Shown here: positions 25,600 through 33,736 of the stretch, piece after piece | Layout of the letters: each line of letters begins with the position of its first letter | Numbering within the stretch: position 1 is the stretch's first letter | NCBI GenBank assembly: GCA_022548915.1 | Contig: JAKZES010000022.1 | Span: 1-64,000 of the forward strand | DNA from: Verrucomicrobiaceae bacterium E54 | GTDB taxonomy: Bacteria > Verrucomicrobiota > Verrucomicrobiia > Verrucomicrobiales > Akkermansiaceae | Direction: 5' to 3' | Length of the DNA stretch: 64,000 nucleotides | The notes under the pieces: model-generated | Seen by the model: only the letters and a program-made list of their open reading frames with translations | Database searches by the model: none | Told to the model about the DNA's origin: nothing | Program-made: the position numbers and the translations under genes

Positions 25600-26298
25600 T
25601 CAGCGACGGCGGCGCAGCAAGGACAAGCCGACGAAGCCGGAAACCAACGCAAGCGACGAAGGCTCGGGAACCGCAGCGTTGATTACCACGTCGAAGCCCT
25701 GCAAATTCATAGCATCATTACCGGTGTTGCTCTGTACGGGTTGAATGGTAACGAAGGAAGAAGAGGCGAAGCTTGTGAGTCTTTCAGCGATCCCTGTCCT
25801 TCCAATCGTGCCGCCATCATGGATGACATTCCATTCTTCAGAGGGACCTAAACCGCCGACATCGGCATTGACCAAGCCGAGGCCGATCACGCCGCCGAAT
25901 GTCGTGAGGCCGGCGTTGAGAGAGACCGCTGCCGTCAACGTCTCACCAACATCGATCTGGTTGTCATCACCACTATCACCACGCACCGAGACATTACCAA
26001 ATCCGTTGAACTGGACTCCGGTGCCGCCGGTTTGGGAGTAGGTGATATCAAAGGCGATTGTATCAGTGAGAGTGCCGCCAACGCTGGTTAAGTCGAGATT
26101 CGATATGGTGTAGGTGGTAGTCAAAAGATTCGCCGGTGCAGAGATGTCCCCGAGTGTGGTTGACAGGGCGCGAGTTCCTGAGCCGTTGGCCCCGTCGGGA
26201 ACCGATTCGGTGACCGTGAAAGTCACGGCGGCATGCAAGCTGCCAGAGAAGAGGATGGCAGCAAGTGTAAGGAGTTCTGTGCTGGCGAGTTTCATGGC
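25600..26298 (-). CDS. PEP-CTERM surface protein
   Basis: This 232-residue protein starts at ATG 26298 (MKLASTELLTLAAILFSGS), with cleavage expected after LHAA. The body is beta-rich, with Asn/Asp-Gly turns. It ends AAVPEPSSLALVSGFVG, then a hydrophobic stretch and SLLRRRR, a standard PEP-CTERM exosortase tag. It is related in plan and sequence to 18831-19532: both open with VTFTVTESVP/VVITVTDVTP and share SGT/TPGIF-like turns. It precedes the sulfatase gene 22354-25512 across a strong terminator. Confidence 0.85.
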   Translation of the reverse strand, partial: AMKLASTELLTLAAILFSGSLHAAVTFTVTESVPDGANGSGTRALSTTLGDISAPANLLTTTYTISNLDLTSVGGTLTDTIAFDITYSQTGGTGVQFNGFGNVSVRGDSGDDNQIDVGETLTAAVSLNAGLTTFGGVIGLGLVNADVGGLGPSEEWNVIHDGGTIGRTGIAERLTSFASSSFVTIQPVQSNTGNDAMNLQGFDVVINAAVPEPSSLALVSGFVGLSLLRRRR

Positions 26299-26463
26299 TG
26301 GGAGATCTGTGGAGTGATAAATTTGGTGGGAAGTGCTGTTGGGCTCGAGGTTTGGCTGCGGGGAAGCCTCCTTTGCAGGGCGCTTTTGGGGCGATAATCG
26401 TTCCGAAAGTTGCCGCGAGGTTTGCAGGTGGCCGGGCCGCTTTTCAAGTGGAATCCTGGAAGT

Positions 26464-26487
26464 ATCTGGCATCAATTCTAGGACAGC
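26464..26487 (-). promoter_or_regulatory. Shared upstream block B (copy 1)
   Basis: ATCTGGCATC-N7-GGACAGC on the plus strand, repeated with the same spacing at 28822-28845. Each copy lies 110-170 bp upstream of a minus-strand gene for a short secreted protein (starts at 26298 and 28712). It is likely a regulatory site. Confidence 0.45.
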
Positions 26488-26559
26488 GATCCATTCTCTG
26501 AATGCCAGGGATCACGCTGAGGAGACGAAGAGCGCTTGCCCATGATCTTTCAGCGGGCC

Positions 26560-26746
26560 GGTCTGCTCCGGTGGAAGGTCAGGTCCCAGAGCGTGCCGGG
26601 GTGAAGCTGCGCCGTAAGCCATGGTGGAACGGATCGGCGCGATGAGGCAGGCCGGGCGGGCAGGGGAAGAAGGCCCGTGATCGGGAAGATGCCCAGCATG
26701 CCGGGATCAGGGATCGAGCGCAGGGGCTGAAGATCGATTTCATCAT
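26560..26746 (-). pseudogene. Frameshifted 5' remnant of a 26788-27702-type gene
   Basis: From ATG 26746 the sequence reads MMKSIFSPCARSLIPACW, matching MMKTIFNSFARCLIPACF at the start of the 26788-27702 gene. One base is lost just after the GCATGC word, so the next residues match only in another frame (GIFPI versus AIFPI). The rest of the gene is missing. It is a decayed duplicate at the downstream end of the tandem array. Confidence 0.65.
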
Positions 26747-26787
26747 GGGATCTCGGAGTTTCAGAGCGGCAGGCGGGAGGGTCTCGC

Positions 26788-27050
26788 CTAGGGGGCGGTT
26801 TCGGCCCGTAGGAAGGTCGCGTCCTTGGCGGTGCCGAGGTTGAACTGCACCGTGGCATGGCCGATGGCATCGGTCGTCACCTCGTTGCCGTCGAGGGTTC
26901 CGACGCTGGCTCCGGTCAGGGGGATCGGATTCTGATCGGGATTCGAGAAATCCAGGTCGTCAGCCTCGACCAAAATGTAGGCGGTGTTGGCGGCGCCTGC
27001 GATGCTCACCTCGGCGCTGCCGTCGGTCGGATCGTAGGTGAATCCGAGCA
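26788..27050 (-). repeat. C-terminal cassette repeat, copy 1
   Basis: About 260 bp encoding GFTYDPTDGSAEVSI to FLRAETAP. It is closely similar at the DNA level to copies at 27744, 28917 and 51184. Homology between copies 1 and 2 continues past the stop into the 3' flank (TTCAGAGCGGCAGG). Confidence 0.75.
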
Positions 27051-27702
27051 GGGCGGGGGAAGCCGGCCCCGGAATGGAGGCCAGCACGACGTTGTCGATT
27101 CGGCTAAACTCCCTCTCTCCTTCGACCGCGTTGTTCTGGTCAAATTCGATCCAGAGATCCCGGCCCACATTGGCGGCGACCACCGCGCCAATGCCGTTGA
27201 AGTCGTAGTTCTTGTAGCCCGCCCCGTTGGCGAACCCGGTGATGGTCCCGCTCGCGATCTCGGTGACGGTTCCACTGGTGGTGTCATCGCTGGTGGTGAA
27301 CAGGCGCCAGATCACCTCGTCCGTGCTCTGCCACCTGAACAGCGGGATCCAGTCGAAGCTCAGGTCGTAGGTTTCTCCCGCTCCGACCTTGTGACCCGTG
27401 TTGAGCAGCAGGCCGGTGGCGAGATCCGTGTTGAGGTCGTCATCGTAACCAATCACGGCGGAGTAGGTCCCATCGCTGGCATTGTTGTCGATGCGCTGCT
27501 CCTGAACGTTTGCAGCGGGATTCAACGACGGCTGCCAGAGATCGATGGTGGAGCCGATTCCGGTGCCGGTGCCGTCCTCGAAACTGCCGTTGAGGGTGGT
27601 GCTGTCGATGATGGTTGTGGCAGCCGAGGGCGAGATCGGGAAGATGGCGAAGCATGCCGGGATCAGGCATCGGGCGAATGAGTTGAAGATCGTTTTCATC
27701 AT
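26788..27702 (-). CDS. Secreted beta-rich protein with FLRAETAP C-terminal cassette
   Basis: This 304-residue protein has a signal peptide (FARCLIPACFAIFPISPSAA). An N-terminal ~200-residue jellyroll/lectin-like domain (STTLNGSFEDGTGTGI, GYDDDLNTDL, DLWIEFDQNN) resembles carbohydrate-binding domains. The last ~90 residues (GFTYDPTDGSAEVSIAGA to FLRAETAP) are the cassette shared with three other genes. It has no PEP-CTERM helix. It is the downstream member of a head-to-tail array with 27744-28712 and 28917-29945, with only 41 bp before it. Function unknown; surface polysaccharide binding is plausible. Confidence 0.75.
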   Translation of the reverse strand: MMKTIFNSFARCLIPACFAIFPISPSAATTIIDSTTLNGSFEDGTGTGIGSTIDLWQPSLNPAANVQEQRIDNNASDGTYSAVIGYDDDLNTDLATGLLLNTGHKVGAGETYDLSFDWIPLFRWQSTDEVIWRLFTTSDDTTSGTVTEIASGTITGFANGAGYKNYDFNGIGAVVAANVGRDLWIEFDQNNAVEGEREFSRIDNVVLASIPGPASPALLGFTYDPTDGSAEVSIAGAANTAYILVEADDLDFSNPDQNPIPLTGASVGTLDGNEVTTDAIGHATVQFNLGTAKDATFLRAETAP

Positions 27703-27743
27703 CAGATCTTGGAAGTTCAGAGCGGCAGGAAGGAGAGTCTCGT

Positions 27744-28015
27744 CTACGGGGCCGTCTCGGCCCGGAGGAAGGTGGCGGCCTTGGCGGTGCCGAGGTTGAA
27801 CTGCACCGTGGCGTTGCCGCTGGCATCGGTCGTCACCTCGTTGCCGTCGAGCGTTCCCACGCTGGCGGCGGTGAGTGGAATCGGGTTCTGATCCGGATTC
27901 GAGAAATCCAGGTCATCGGCCTCGACCAGCTTGTAGTTGGTGTTGGCGGCGCCGACAATGCTCACCTCGGCGCTGCCGTCGGCCGGATCGTAGGTGAAGT
28001 CGGCGAGGGCCAGTG
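27744..28015 (-). repeat. C-terminal cassette repeat, copy 2
   Basis: About 270 bp encoding DFTYDPADGSAEVSI to FLRAETAP, roughly nine bases in ten identical to copy 3 by eye. The bodies of the two genes it closes are unrelated, so this 3' end has moved or been homogenised independently. Confidence 0.75.
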
Positions 28016-28712
28016 TGGAAGGGTCGGAGGTCGTAATGGCTTCGATCCAAATCGCGGAATTCGATCCGCCCGACTCTCCGGTCCATCCGACGACTCCGCC
28101 TCCGGTTGTGTTACTAATCAACGAGGAACGCGAACTGGCACTGCTGAGTTGTTGTTGCGCCAGAAGCGTCGTGCGGGTTAGACCTGAAGGGAGCAGATTC
28201 CCAGCTGCCACGCTGTTGCTGCCAACGACATCCAGAATCAGCGAGCCCGCCGCCAAAGCAGGCACCGTGATGTCGCCGCCTCCACTCGAACCGCCAGCAA
28301 GGCTGGAGAAGTCGGCATTGGAGACCTGCAGCACCGAGACTCCAAATCCACTGGCTCCATTTAAAGTATCAGTGAATTCCATGTCGATGCTTAGACCGCT
28401 GGTGGCGACTTCATTGCCGAGGTCCAGCGCAAAAATGTAACTCTCTCGCAAACCAACGTCGTTGGATTCGAAAGCTGGTGTCAGCTCGTTCCCGTCGAAA
28501 GTAACACTTTCGAAGGTATGCACTTCGCTGCCAATGGCGATTAAAAGAACGCTGTTGTCTGCCGTAACCGTGTTGAAATTAAAGGAAGCCGAGCCTGTTC
28601 CAGCAGCTGTTCCCAGATTCAAGTATTGCTCCACGACAACTTGGCCGTTGGCTGACAAGATCGCCATCGCAGCAATGGCGACAGCTGTATGAAATGAGGG
28701 GATTGATTTCAT
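27744..28712 (-). CDS. Secreted protein with FLRAETAP C-terminal cassette
   Basis: This 322-residue protein starts at ATG 28712 (MKSIPSFHTAVAIAAMAILS), with cleavage after SANG. The N-terminal ~230-residue domain (VVVEQYLNLGTAAGTGSAS, SVLLIAIGSEVHTFESVTF) is a beta domain of a type often found in secreted verrucomicrobial proteins. It is unrelated to that of the 26788 gene. The last ~90 residues are the conserved cassette (DFTYDPADGSAEVSIVGA to FLRAETAP). Block B lies upstream at 28822-28845. Function unknown; probably cell-surface. Confidence 0.75.
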   Translation of the reverse strand: MKSIPSFHTAVAIAAMAILSANGQVVVEQYLNLGTAAGTGSASFNFNTVTADNSVLLIAIGSEVHTFESVTFDGNELTPAFESNDVGLRESYIFALDLGNEVATSGLSIDMEFTDTLNGASGFGVSVLQVSNADFSSLAGGSSGGGDITVPALAAGSLILDVVGSNSVAAGNLLPSGLTRTTLLAQQQLSSASSRSSLISNTTGGGVVGWTGESGGSNSAIWIEAITTSDPSTLALADFTYDPADGSAEVSIVGAANTNYKLVEADDLDFSNPDQNPIPLTAASVGTLDGNEVTTDASGNATVQFNLGTAKAATFLRAETAP

Positions 28713-28821
28713 GGTGATGATGGGTTGGATGCGTTGTTCTGTGTTCGAAGCCGGGAAGAACCGGGGAGCGACCGCTCTTGGTCGGAAATCATCCGGCTCC
28801 GCAAACGAGCAGTTGCATGGC

Positions 28822-28845
28822 ATCTGGCATCGGTTTTGGGACAGC
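28822..28845 (-). promoter_or_regulatory. Shared upstream block B (copy 2)
   Basis: ATCTGGCATC-N7-GGACAGC with the same spacing as at 26464-26487, 110 bp upstream of the ATG at 28712. Confidence 0.45.
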
Positions 28846-28916
28846 ATGTGGTACCGGTGATCGGGGTTTCCTTTCTGGGATAGGTGCTGATTGGTAGCCG
28901 CTTCTGGAGAGGTCCC

Positions 28917-29187
28917 TCAAGGTGCCGTCTCGGCCCGGAGGAAGGTGGCGGCCTTGGCGGTGCCGAGGTTGAACTGCACGGTGGCGTTGCCGCTGCCATC
29001 GGTGGTCACCTCGTTGCCGTCGAGCGTTCCGACGCTGGCACCGGTGAGCGGAATCGGATCCTGATCCGGATTCGAGAAATCCAGGTCGTCGGCCTCGACC
29101 AGCTTGTAGTTGGTGTTGGCCGCGCCGACGATGCTCACCTCGGCGCTGCCGTCGGCCGGATCGTAGGTGAAGTCGGCGAGGGTGACC
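28917..29187 (-). repeat. C-terminal cassette repeat, copy 3
   Basis: About 270 bp. The codons for VEADDLDFSNPDQDPIPLTG through VQFNLGTAKAATFLRAE nearly match copy 2. Confidence 0.75.
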
Positions 29188-29945
29188 TGGCCTGGTGCCG
29201 CCGGGATCGTCACCTGGACATCCCAAGTGCCCGCATAATACCTCCCGGTGCCTCCCCATTCCATCAAGAGGCCGGAATCGAGCCCGCCGGGTGCGAGGTC
29301 CACATCGGCCACTCCGGCCGCGGTGTTGACGCCATTGATTTTTGGGACGCTTGTCCCGGTCAAGTTCAGCAAATGAACCCCGGAGAAGCCGTCGAATGTG
29401 CCGCTGCCGTTCCCGGTACCGCCGTTCAGATTCACCACCAGACTGCTGAACTGGATGTTGATGAATTCATCGCTGGCGTTGATGTTCCCGCCAGTGTCGA
29501 GATTGAGGTAACCTTGGTTGAGTGGTTCGTCGTTGGGCACGTCATCGACGGCGAACCCGGGCGTGCCGATGCCACCCGAACTCGCGGTGACGGTGAAGCT
29601 GAGCACGAACGAATCGTTGAATCCCCCGGTTCCGTCGAGGTCGAGTCCCCCGACGGTATAGGCGAGGGTGGCCGCTGAGGGTTCCCCCTCGCCGTCTTCG
29701 AGAAAGTCACTGACGTCGAGTGTCGCCGTGTTGCTGCCATCGCCCACCACCGGAGCGCCGGCCCGGTCGCCGACCACAACGCTGTCTTGAGTGATAACCG
29801 CGTTGTTGCGCCTTGTCGGGTCCGACGGGTTGTCGGATGGAGAGGCCCAGTCCGTGTTGGACAAGCCATTCAGGGTGATTTCGACAGCCCCTGCCGGAAC
29901 GAGTCCAAGCGCGAGGACGAGGAGTGGGAGAATACTGCGTTTCAT
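28917..29945 (-). CDS. Secreted protein with FLRAETAP C-terminal cassette
   Basis: This 342-residue protein starts at ATG 29945 (MKRSILPLLVLALGLVPAGA), a strong signal peptide. The N-terminal ~245-residue beta domain (EITLNGLSNTDWASP, SFVLSFTVTAS, QGYLNLDTGGNINASDEF) is unlike those of its two neighbours. The final ~90 residues are the shared cassette (DFTYDPADGSAEVSIVGA to FLRAETAP). It is the most upstream gene of the array and carries block A (30029-30068) in its promoter region. Function unknown; probably displayed on the surface. Confidence 0.75.
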   Translation of the reverse strand: MKRSILPLLVLALGLVPAGAVEITLNGLSNTDWASPSDNPSDPTRRNNAVITQDSVVVGDRAGAPVVGDGSNTATLDVSDFLEDGEGEPSAATLAYTVGGLDLDGTGGFNDSFVLSFTVTASSGGIGTPGFAVDDVPNDEPLNQGYLNLDTGGNINASDEFINIQFSSLVVNLNGGTGNGSGTFDGFSGVHLLNLTGTSVPKINGVNTAAGVADVDLAPGGLDSGLLMEWGGTGRYYAGTWDVQVTIPAAPGQVTLADFTYDPADGSAEVSIVGAANTNYKLVEADDLDFSNPDQDPIPLTGASVGTLDGNEVTTDGSGNATVQFNLGTAKAATFLRAETAP

Positions 29946-30028
29946 GGGATGGAGGGAGGAAGTTGAGTTCCAAGTGTGGCTGAGGGTTGGCGTGAATGCC
30001 TTGACCACCTATCAACTGACTGCAGCGC

Positions 30029-30068
30029 AGCCGGCAATTCAATGGAAAGTGTCGAAACGTCTGTTACC
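30029..30068 (-). promoter_or_regulatory. Shared upstream block A (copy 2)
   Basis: AGCCGGC-N2-TTCAA-N18-CTGTTACC on the plus strand, the same pattern and spacing as at 19592-19631. It lies 84 bp upstream of the ATG at 29945. Confidence 0.5.
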
Positions 30069-30167
30069 TTTGTTAATACAGTTTGCGACTTTCCGGACGG
30101 GACGCACTCAGCCGACGGGGCAGGGGTGCAGGTCGAATGGCATTTCCTCAAGCGCACCGCTTCGTGC

Positions 30168-30364
30168 CGATCCCGGAGGGACCACGCATTCCAGCCGGGC
30201 GCTTCAGCGCCCGGAATCCGCAGTCGGATTCTCCCGTCGGGCACCGACGAGACATCGGGAAACCGGCTCCTGGACCCTGCATCGTCGGTTCCCGACGAAG
30301 GAATCCGCCCCATCAACCCGGGGGCTGAAGCACCCCGGCTTGGATGTGCCGTCCCATCGGGACG
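30168..30364. repeat. Compound multi-hairpin intergenic element, copy 1
   Basis: About 197 bp of consecutive hairpins: GATCCCGGAGGGACC, CCGGGCGCTTCAGCGCCCGG, TCGTCGG/CCGACGA-type stems, CCCGGGGGCTGAAGCACCCC and CGTCCCATCGGGACG. The same hairpins occur in reverse order and orientation at 38734-38936. It is probably a dispersed repeat of this genome. Confidence 0.7.
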
Positions 30365-30634
30365 CTCGATCACCGGGCTTGAGGCAGTGCGATTCGGCTT
30401 GGGTCCCTCATGCAGATCCGCGATCCCTCTCCACGAGGGTTGGCTTGGCCGGATGATTCCGTTGACCCAGAGCCCGCGGGTCCTTCGATCATTCCCAATA
30501 CTTTCAAATGCTGTGGGGACTCCCCATGGATCGAACGGAACTTTGGCAGGGCTCCGGTTTCTGATGCAAATCCGGTATCAGTGGCCGCGAGGGTTGGACT
30601 TGCCCGGAGGATCCCCGAGGCCAACTTTTCGGAG
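30365..30634. other. Leader region with imperfect direct repeat
   Basis: Two ~52-bp copies beginning ATGCAGATCCGCGATC (30410) and ATGCAAATCCGGTATC (30564), sharing CGAGGGTTGG, precede the PDZ-protein gene. The frame is open through both, but the residues look non-coding, so the real start is probably downstream. Confidence 0.4.
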
Positions 30635-33127
30635 GTGCAACGATCATTCCCTGTCTCATGCCAGATTCTCGCCCTGGCCGTTGGCGTCATTGTCTCGAAC
30701 TCGCAGGCGTCGGCTGGGGATCGGCCGGAGTTTCTCACCGAGATTCCCGGCCTGACCGCGAAGGGCGAGCGTGCCTTCACCCCGGTCCCGGACCTGACCA
30801 AGGGAGGCAAGCCCGACGACAAGCATGACTGGACGCTGGGGCCGACCGGCCTGCGCGGATGGATGTGGGCGATGCGACTCCAGACCACCCTGGCCCGCCA
30901 GATCCTCGTCACGAAGGTCGACAAGGGTTCGCCGGCGGATGGCAAACTCGAGGTCGGCGATGTGATCCTCGGGGTCGGGGGCGATTATTTCCGGGACGAT
31001 GCCCGCAAGGCTTTCGGGCGGGCCATCACCGAGGCGGAGAAGGAAGAGAACGGTGGCATCCTGAAGCTCAAGCGGTGGCGTGCGGGAAAGGTGGAGGATG
31101 TGGAACTGGAGATCGGCGTGATGGGCACCTACAGCGAGTTGTCGCCCTTCGACTGCCCCAAGTCGGCGCGAATCCTAGACGAGGCCTGCCAGGCCATCGC
31201 ACGGCGCGGGCTGGAGAAGAACATCCCGGGCTACGTCAACGCGCTCGCCCTGCTCTCCACCGGCGACCCGCAATACCTTCCCATGGTGCGCGACTTCTGC
31301 CGCAGCCTCGAGCCCCTCGAGGACACCAAGATGTCCTCGTGGACCGTCGGTTACATGAACATCCTTCTCTCCGAGTATTACCTGCTCACCGGAGACGAGG
31401 AAGTTTTGCCCGAGATTCGTGAGATGGCGCTCTATTTCGCCAAGGGCCAGAGCTTCGCCGGCACCTGGGGCCACACCAACGCCGGCCCGAACGGGATCTG
31501 CATCGGCTACGGCGCGATGAGCCAACCCTCGCTTTCGGTCGGCGTTTCCCTGCTGCTCAACCAGAAGTGCGGCATCGATGATCCGGTGCTTGCCGAGGCG
31601 ATCGGCAAGACCGACATTTTCTTCTCCACCCACGTCGACAAGGGCAGCATCCCCTACGGCGACGGGATTCCCGACAAGGTGCACGACAGCAACGGCCGCT
31701 CGTCGCTGGCGGTCATCTTCTTCGACCTGCTGGATCGTCCGAAGTCCTACGACTACTGGGCGCGGATGACCGTCGCCTCCTACCTCCAGCGTGAGGAGGG
31801 CCATACCGGCAACTACTGGGGCATGCTGTGGGGTCCGCTCGGAGCCATGCGTGCCGGACCCGAGGCCACCGCCGCCTTCCTGCGCGAGATGCACTGGTTC
31901 TACGATCTTGAGAGGCGCTGGGACGGCAGTTTCATGTATCAGGGAGGCGCGGGCATGTCGGGTGCCGAGCACACCACGCCCGGCTGGGACACCACCGGGG
32001 CACGCGTGCTGATGTATGCGATGAACCTGCGCAAGCTTCACGTCACCGGCAAGGGACAGAAGGAAATGAACGCGCTCACCGGCGAGCGACTCGCCAAGAC
32101 GCTCGAGGCGGGAGCGGACTACAGCATCTGGCTGCGCGAGGGGAAGGTGGACATCGATCCGTGGGACGAACTCAGCGTCGAGCAACTTTTCCGCAAGCTG
32201 GGGACCTGGTCGACGCCGCAACGCATCCGCGCCGCCGATGCGCTGGCGCGCAAGGAGCAGGACGTCATCCCGCAGCTCATGGAGCTTCTCCACAGCAAGG
32301 ATCGCGAAACGCTATTGGGAGCCATCTACGGGCTCGAATCGCAGGGGGCCAAGGCCGAGCCGGCGATCGACATGCTGGTTGCGCTCCTGCGACACGATGA
32401 TTTGTGGATCCGCTTCCGGGCCGGCTGCGCGCTGTGCGCGATCGGCCAGCCCGCGCGCGAGAAGGCCGTGCCGGTCATCCTCGACCTGGCGGTGCGCGAC
32501 GAACCGGACGATCCGCGCGACATGAACCAGCGCTACATGAGCTTCCTTCTCTGGGGAGGCGGCGTGAACGGCGAACCCATCGGGCTGATCCGAAGCGATC
32601 TCGAAGGGGTCGACGAAGCGAAGCTGGCCGCGGCCATCAAGCGCATCCTGCGCTGCCCGCACGGCCAGGTCCGCATGCTGGTCTCAAAGTGCCTGAAGCT
32701 GATGGACGAGGAGCAGCTCAATGACCTTTGGCCGGACATCGTCTGGGCTGTCAGGAATCCCGCCCCCAGCGGCGTCATGTTCAACGCCGACATCCGCGAA
32801 ACCGGGGTCGAACTGCTGGCCAAGCACCGTTACCGCGAGGGCGTCGAGGTGCTGGCCGATTACATCAAGACGATGAAGGAGCACGGCTCCGGGAAGCGCA
32901 TCGTCCTGCTCATGGACCTGCTCGCCGGCTACGGCGAGGAGGCGAAGGCGGTGCTGCCGGAACTCCGCGAAGCCCGCGAGTACTACGCCGAGAATTTCGG
33001 CCCCGGCAAAACGATCGAGTTTCCCCAGTTTGCCGCCGAAAGGTTCCTCAAGGGATTCGACGAGGGTCTCAAGGCGATTGAGGAAAGCGAGGGGTCTCCG
33101 CAGGATCTGCGTGACCTGCCGAAGTGA
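30635..33127 (+). CDS. Secreted PDZ/alpha-toroid/HEAT protein (DUF6288-like)
   Basis: About 830 residues from GTG 30635, which gives a good signal peptide (SCQILALAVGVIVSNSQASA). The frame is open back to ATG 30410, but that extension looks like repeat DNA. After the signal come a PDZ-like domain (~40-170; VTKVDKGSPADGKLEVGDVI) and an alpha/alpha-toroid region (~180-560; GTWGHTNAGPNG, GDGIPDKVHDSNGRSSLA, FMYQGGAGMSG). HEAT-like helices (~580-690; ALLRHDDLWIRFRAGCALCA) and a helical tail close it. The toroid resembles polysaccharide-processing or cyclase-like folds, but no catalytic residues are certain. A paralog lies at 54412-57147. It is probably periplasmic or surface. Confidence 0.75.
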   Translation: MQRSFPVSCQILALAVGVIVSNSQASAGDRPEFLTEIPGLTAKGERAFTPVPDLTKGGKPDDKHDWTLGPTGLRGWMWAMRLQTTLARQILVTKVDKGSPADGKLEVGDVILGVGGDYFRDDARKAFGRAITEAEKEENGGILKLKRWRAGKVEDVELEIGVMGTYSELSPFDCPKSARILDEACQAIARRGLEKNIPGYVNALALLSTGDPQYLPMVRDFCRSLEPLEDTKMSSWTVGYMNILLSEYYLLTGDEEVLPEIREMALYFAKGQSFAGTWGHTNAGPNGICIGYGAMSQPSLSVGVSLLLNQKCGIDDPVLAEAIGKTDIFFSTHVDKGSIPYGDGIPDKVHDSNGRSSLAVIFFDLLDRPKSYDYWARMTVASYLQREEGHTGNYWGMLWGPLGAMRAGPEATAAFLREMHWFYDLERRWDGSFMYQGGAGMSGAEHTTPGWDTTGARVLMYAMNLRKLHVTGKGQKEMNALTGERLAKTLEAGADYSIWLREGKVDIDPWDELSVEQLFRKLGTWSTPQRIRAADALARKEQDVIPQLMELLHSKDRETLLGAIYGLESQGAKAEPAIDMLVALLRHDDLWIRFRAGCALCAIGQPAREKAVPVILDLAVRDEPDDPRDMNQRYMSFLLWGGGVNGEPIGLIRSDLEGVDEAKLAAAIKRILRCPHGQVRMLVSKCLKLMDEEQLNDLWPDIVWAVRNPAPSGVMFNADIRETGVELLAKHRYREGVEVLADYIKTMKEHGSGKRIVLLMDLLAGYGEEAKAVLPELREAREYYAENFGPGKTIEFPQFAAERFLKGFDEGLKAIEESEGSPQDLRDLPK

Positions 33128-33736
33128 TTTCGGCTCCTCCAGGGTGCCCGTCGAAATTGGATTCACCGCCAAGACGCCAAGGGCGCAAAGCTCCGACCCA
33201 AGAACCTTGGATTCCGTCTTCTTTGCGATCTTGGATGGTCCGAGCAACCAGGCCTGCCATCGTCCGGTGCCGGGCATCCAGCGGTCTTGGAAATGGCCCG
33301 CAGGGTCATGAGAACAAAGCCCGGGGCAGCGCCGGGGATTTCGTGGCGGAAACACAGGCGGCCTGAAAGGTCGCGAGAACCGACATGGACTCGCAGAGTC
33401 TCTCGCGACCTTTCAGGCCGCGGGAGCAGGGAGGGGCCGTTGGCCCGGGGCTGCGTTCTACCGACCCTTCGGGCCGGAGGCAGTGGGCACTCAGGCCGGG
33501 TTCAGGCCGGGCTCAGGTTTCGCGGGTCGGCCCTCCGGCTGGCTATGGGTCTCCCGTGCCGCTGGTATTGCAGGGTTTCAGAGCTTGCCCACCACTTTCA
33601 GCCACAGCCTGACAAAGTCCGCGCCGCCACGATTCATCGATCGGCCCGCCGGACGAAAGATCGGTTCAACTCCTGGAACTCGTATGAAGCATCAGTCGCT
33701 TCGCGATGGGGAAGCGGCACGGTCGCCTTTCCGGCA
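33128..33736. other. Intergenic repeat region
   Basis: No supported gene in 609 bp between convergent genes. It contains the 21-bp cruciform at 33358-33421. Further short GC stems follow (GGGGCCGTTGGCCC at ~33434, GACCCTTCGGGCC at ~33463) and a CAGGCCGGGTTCAGGCCGGGCTCAGG tandem-like stretch near 33495. Confidence 0.5.
33358..33421. repeat. Perfect 21-bp inverted repeat (cruciform)
   Basis: The arms GCGGCCTGAAAGGTCGCGAGA (33358-33378) and its exact complement (33401-33421) flank a 22-nt loop that itself contains GACTC-GCA-GAGTC. There is no T-tract. It lies between two convergent genes, so it may serve as a terminator or be a repeat remnant. Confidence 0.7.
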
